Shown one piece after another: positions 6,622 to 8,718 of a stretch of 8,718 nt of DNA. The position numbers were made by a program, and so were the translations under genes. Under the pieces are notes generated by a model, which was given only the letters and a program-made list of their open reading frames with translations, was not told where the DNA came from and did no database searches. Position 1 is the first letter of the stretch. Each line of letters starts with the position of its first letter. The stretch is from Lachnospiraceae bacterium (lineage in GTDB: Bacteria > Bacillota > Clostridia > Lachnospirales > Lachnospiraceae), in the NCBI GenBank assembly GCA_003446735.1, contig DMCJ01000188.1, forward strand, positions 1-8,718, read 5' to 3'.

Positions 6622-7437
6622 TTGAAGGATGATAATGTAAAAAAACTGATCTTTGTCATCATTTTGTTCATCACGGCCCTCGGGGCCTTTGTTTTTGCGT
6701 CATATAAGCTTTTCGCCTATTACATGGCTTATGATAAGATAAGCAATGATGATAAAGAGATATACGCTGTATACGAATCCTCGTTAAGAGAGCTGAAAAA
6801 CCGAAGCGGTACCGAAGATGAGAATGAGGATAAAGATAAGGATGACGATAAGGATGACGATGAAAACGGCGGCGGTAAAAGTGAAGGACAGTCACTTTAT
6901 GCTCTTAAACAGATCAATCCCGATACCGTATTTTTTCTTGATATACCGGGAACAAAGATAGGTTATCCTGTGGTAAAAAGAGATGCAAAGTACTATCTTA
7001 CCCATACCTTTAAAGGAGAAACCGATCCCCACGGTGCCGTATTTATGGATGAAAACTGTGATGTAAACGGGGATATCATTCTGCTTCACGGCCATCATAT
7101 GAAGGACGGAACCATGTTCGGAGGGCTTAAATACTTTAAAAAAGATGATTACAGGAAAGACCATCCCGTTATATATTTGGATGACGGCAGTAAGATAAGC
7201 GAATACAGGATATCCGCAGCGCTTATGATCGATATGACGAAGGAGGGTTATTTTGAATATACCGCCATACCGGAAAATGATGATGAGAAAAAGGCCTATT
7301 TAGATAATATAAAAAAGCTTTCATTTTTCTACGATAAAAAACTTATGGAAGATAAGGAAAACGATTTTCTTATCCTCTCCACATGTGACTACGGGACAGC
7401 GGATCAGAGGATGCTTCTCGTATCCGTAAAGCGGTAA
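6622..7437 (+). CDS. srtB: Class B sortase (transpeptidase), TTG start
   Basis: 271 residues. Sortases cut a sorting signal between Thr and Gly and join the substrate to the cell wall or to another pilin. Residues about 8-34 are an N-terminal membrane helix, residues 64-82 an acidic linker, and the catalytic domain runs from about 90 to the end. HGHHMKDGTMFG (from 156) matches the SrtB form GHNMKDGSMFG and gives catalytic His158. LILSTCDYG gives Cys255, and DQRMLLVSVKR gives Arg263. DIPGTKIGYPVV and YYLTHTF are also typical of class B. All active-site residues are present and the length is normal for the class apart from the linker. It is the last gene of the operon, so its likely substrate is the giant surface protein. 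Class B enzymes act both as anchoring enzymes and, in some streptococcal pilus islands, as pilin polymerases; which applies here is not decided. The symbol reflects class, not proven orthology. Confidence 0.93.
   Translation: MKDDNVKKLIFVIILFITALGAFVFASYKLFAYYMAYDKISNDDKEIYAVYESSLRELKNRSGTEDENEDKDKDDDKDDDENGGGKSEGQSLYALKQINPDTVFFLDIPGTKIGYPVVKRDAKYYLTHTFKGETDPHGAVFMDENCDVNGDIILLHGHHMKDGTMFGGLKYFKKDDYRKDHPVIYLDDGSKISEYRISAALMIDMTKEGYFEYTAIPENDDEKKAYLDNIKKLSFFYDKKLMEDKENDFLILSTCDYGTADQRMLLVSVKR
6835..6858 (+). repeat. 12-base tandem repeat in the sortase acidic linker
   Basis: GATAAGGATGAC occurs twice in a row and encodes DKDD twice (residues 72-79) within a longer Asp/Glu/Lys stretch between the membrane helix and the catalytic domain. 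The exact duplication suggests recent slippage and a length-variable linker. Confidence 0.85.
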
Positions 7438-7440
7438 GGG

Positions 7441-7484
7441 TATTTGACTACCATATTGTTTCATAGTAAAATAGTCTTCAAATA
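7441..7484 (+). promoter_or_regulatory. Imperfect inverted repeat around the relA promoter
   Basis: TATTTGA (7441-7447) plus CTA (7448-7450) pairs with TAG (7472-7474) and TCAAATA (7478-7484), with a 3-base bulge and a 21-base centre. It encloses the -35 and -10 boxes. It could be an operator or only a weak hairpin. It is A+T-rich and has no T run after it, so it does not look like a rho-independent terminator for the sortase operon. Confidence 0.35.
7444..7472 (+). promoter_or_regulatory. Sigma-A type promoter for relA
   Basis: TTGACT (7444-7449) and TAAAAT (7467-7472) are separated by exactly 17 bases, each one mismatch from TTGACA and TATAAT. Transcription would begin near 7479-7480, giving a leader of about 37 bases before the ATG at 7517. 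This allows relA to be expressed independently of the surface-protein operon, although no clear terminator stops read-through. Confidence 0.72.
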
Positions 7485-7503
7485 TCTGTTGTCGGATGAC
7501 GAA

Positions 7504-7512
7504 GGGAGGTGA
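7504..7512 (+). promoter_or_regulatory. Ribosome binding site that decides the relA start
   Basis: GGGAGGTGA is a near-perfect anti-16S match 4 bases before ATG at 7517. An in-frame ATG at 7496 has no such site and would place this sequence inside the coding region, so 7517 is preferred. Confidence 0.85.
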
Positions 7513-7516
7513 GCAC

Positions 7517-8718
7517 ATGGAAGATGAAGTTTTAAAAAGCAGAAAAGAAGGCACTACCGGAGGTCCCACCCAGGTTACAGGCGCGGGTACGATCGTTTTT
7601 GACGACGGTACGATAGAAAAGACCCAGGAAAACGAGAGCCCCGAAAAGCTTTATGATTCCCTCATCGAACGTGTGCGTAAATATCACCCCAGTGATGACC
7701 TTTCCCTTATCGAAAGAGCATATAAATTAGCAAATGATGCCCATAAAGGACAGCTTCGCAAATCCGGTGAGCCTTATATCATTCATCCCCTCTGTGTTGC
7801 GATCATACTTGCCGACCTTGAGATGGACAAGGAGACCATAGCGGCCGGGCTTCTTCATGATGTTGTCGAAGACACCATATTTACAACCGAAGAGATAAAA
7901 GAGCAGTTCGGCCCCGATGTTGCGCTCCTTGTTGACGGCGTTACCAAGTTAGGCCAGCTGCAGTATGTCGATGATAAGATCGATATGCAGGCGGAAAATC
8001 TGCGTAAGATGTTCCTTGCCATGGCAAAAGACATCCGCGTTATCATCATAAAGCTTGCCGACCGTCTTCACAATATGCGTACCTTAAAGCATATGGCGCC
8101 CGAGAAACAGCAGGAAAAGGCAAGAGAGACGCTGGATATCTATTCTCCCATAGCCCAGAGGCTCGGTATTTCCAAATTAAAAGTTGAGCTTGATGACCTT
8201 TCGCTTAAATATCTTGAACCCGAAGCTTATTATGATCTTGTGGATAAGATCGCCATAAGAAAGAGCGAGAGAGAGCGTTATGTTCAGGCGATAGCGGACG
8301 AAGTGCGTACTCATATCGAAAATGCCGGCATTAAAGCCAGGGTCGACGGAAGAGTCAAGCATTTCTTTTCAATTTACAAAAAGATGGTCAACCAGCACAA
8401 AACCATCGACCAGATCTATGATCTTTTTGCCGTTCGTATAATAGTTGATACCGTTAAAGACTGTTATGCGGCCCTCGGTGTCATACATGAGATGTATAAG
8501 CCCATCCCGGGGCGTTTTAAAGATTATATAGCTATGCCCAAGGACAATATGTACCAGTCGCTTCATACGACGCTCATAGGTTCCACGGGACAGCCTTTTG
8601 AGATCCAGATACGTACCTATGAGATGCATAAGACCGCGGAATACGGTATCGCAGCGCACTGGAAATATAAAGAGGCTTCGGACGGAAAGAAGATATCCAC
8701 AGGCGAGGAAGAAAAGCT
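7517..8718 (+). CDS. relA: Bifunctional (p)ppGpp synthetase/hydrolase Rel, 3' end outside window
   Basis: 400 residues are visible with no stop before the window ends; full-length Rel proteins are about 730-780 residues. The enzyme makes (p)ppGpp from ATP and GDP/GTP during the stringent response and degrades it in calm growth; it acts in the cytoplasm, at starved ribosomes. The HD hydrolase domain shows RKSGEPYIIHP (Arg81, His90), HDVVEDT (His114, Asp115, Glu118, Asp119) and KLADRLHNM (Asp182), so hydrolysis should be intact. The synthetase domain shows RFKD (333-336, the RXKD form typical of bifunctional Rel, unlike EXDD of E. coli RelA), then MYQSLHT (Tyr346) and FEIQIRT (Glu362). The TGS, helical and ACT domains lie beyond the edge. 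The family usually starts near the LYDSLIERVRKYHP stretch, so this copy has an extra N-terminal segment of about 40 residues rich in Gly, Thr and Glu. It has its own promoter and is housekeeping in nature, unlike the upstream operon. Confidence 0.95.
   Translation, partial: MEDEVLKSRKEGTTGGPTQVTGAGTIVFDDGTIEKTQENESPEKLYDSLIERVRKYHPSDDLSLIERAYKLANDAHKGQLRKSGEPYIIHPLCVAIILADLEMDKETIAAGLLHDVVEDTIFTTEEIKEQFGPDVALLVDGVTKLGQLQYVDDKIDMQAENLRKMFLAMAKDIRVIIIKLADRLHNMRTLKHMAPEKQQEKARETLDIYSPIAQRLGISKLKVELDDLSLKYLEPEAYYDLVDKIAIRKSERERYVQAIADEVRTHIENAGIKARVDGRVKHFFSIYKKMVNQHKTIDQIYDLFAVRIIVDTVKDCYAALGVIHEMYKPIPGRFKDYIAMPKDNMYQSLHTTLIGSTGQPFEIQIRTYEMHKTAEYGIAAHWKYKEASDGKKISTGEEEK

Noticed and set aside
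7438..7490. Rho-independent terminator after the sortase gene
   Set aside because: The only dyad is A+T-rich, bulged, has a 21-base loop and no T run.
7496..7498. Upstream in-frame ATG for relA
   Set aside because: No ribosome binding site precedes it, while GGGAGGTGA is perfectly placed for 7517.
138..8659. Many antisense ORFs of 60-108 codons
   Set aside because: They are opposite well-supported genes, show no recognisable domains and look like shadows of codon bias.

Overview
The window looks like a chromosomal piece of a Gram-positive anaerobe of the Clostridia, most likely Lachnospiraceae (Butyrivibrio-like). This is inferred from moderate-to-low G+C, heavy use of ATA/AGA/AAG codons, strong AGGAG-type ribosome binding sites, a class B sortase, a giant multi-domain surface protein ending in a TGDD-type sorting signal, and a clostridial-type Rel enzyme. 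The genus assignment is inference only. All genes read on the + strand and coding density is very high.

Positions 1-5319 are the 3' part of one giant gene that is open from the first base; its start lies upstream. The visible 1772 residues form a tower of isopeptide-type beta domains. The tail of one FctA/CnaB-like domain is followed by eight full ones of about 130-160 residues, four SpaA/CnaB-like domains, a pure 24-residue threonine stalk, and a C-terminal anchor (RTGDD, hydrophobic helix, basic tail). The next gene (5316-6611) overlaps it by 4 bp (ATGA). It encodes a membrane-anchored protein resembling BMP/PnrA-type solute-binding proteins, unusually rich in cysteine and carrying an EF-hand-like loop near its C terminus. 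Ten bases later a TTG-initiated gene (6622-7437) encodes a class B sortase with His158, Cys255 and Arg263 all present.

These three genes form a tight operon: a sortase substrate (pilin or giant adhesin), a candidate sensor or accessory protein, and the transpeptidase that would anchor or polymerise the substrate. The binding-protein-like middle gene, with no permease or ATPase visible beside it, is the least expected part and the best candidate for something undescribed.

A short gap (7438-7516) holds a near-consensus sigma-A promoter inside an imperfect inverted repeat. It precedes relA (7517 to the end of the window, truncated), the bifunctional (p)ppGpp synthetase/hydrolase. The window ends in the synthetase domain, before the TGS and ACT domains. 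No RNA genes, CRISPR arrays, insertion sequences or convincing terminators were seen.
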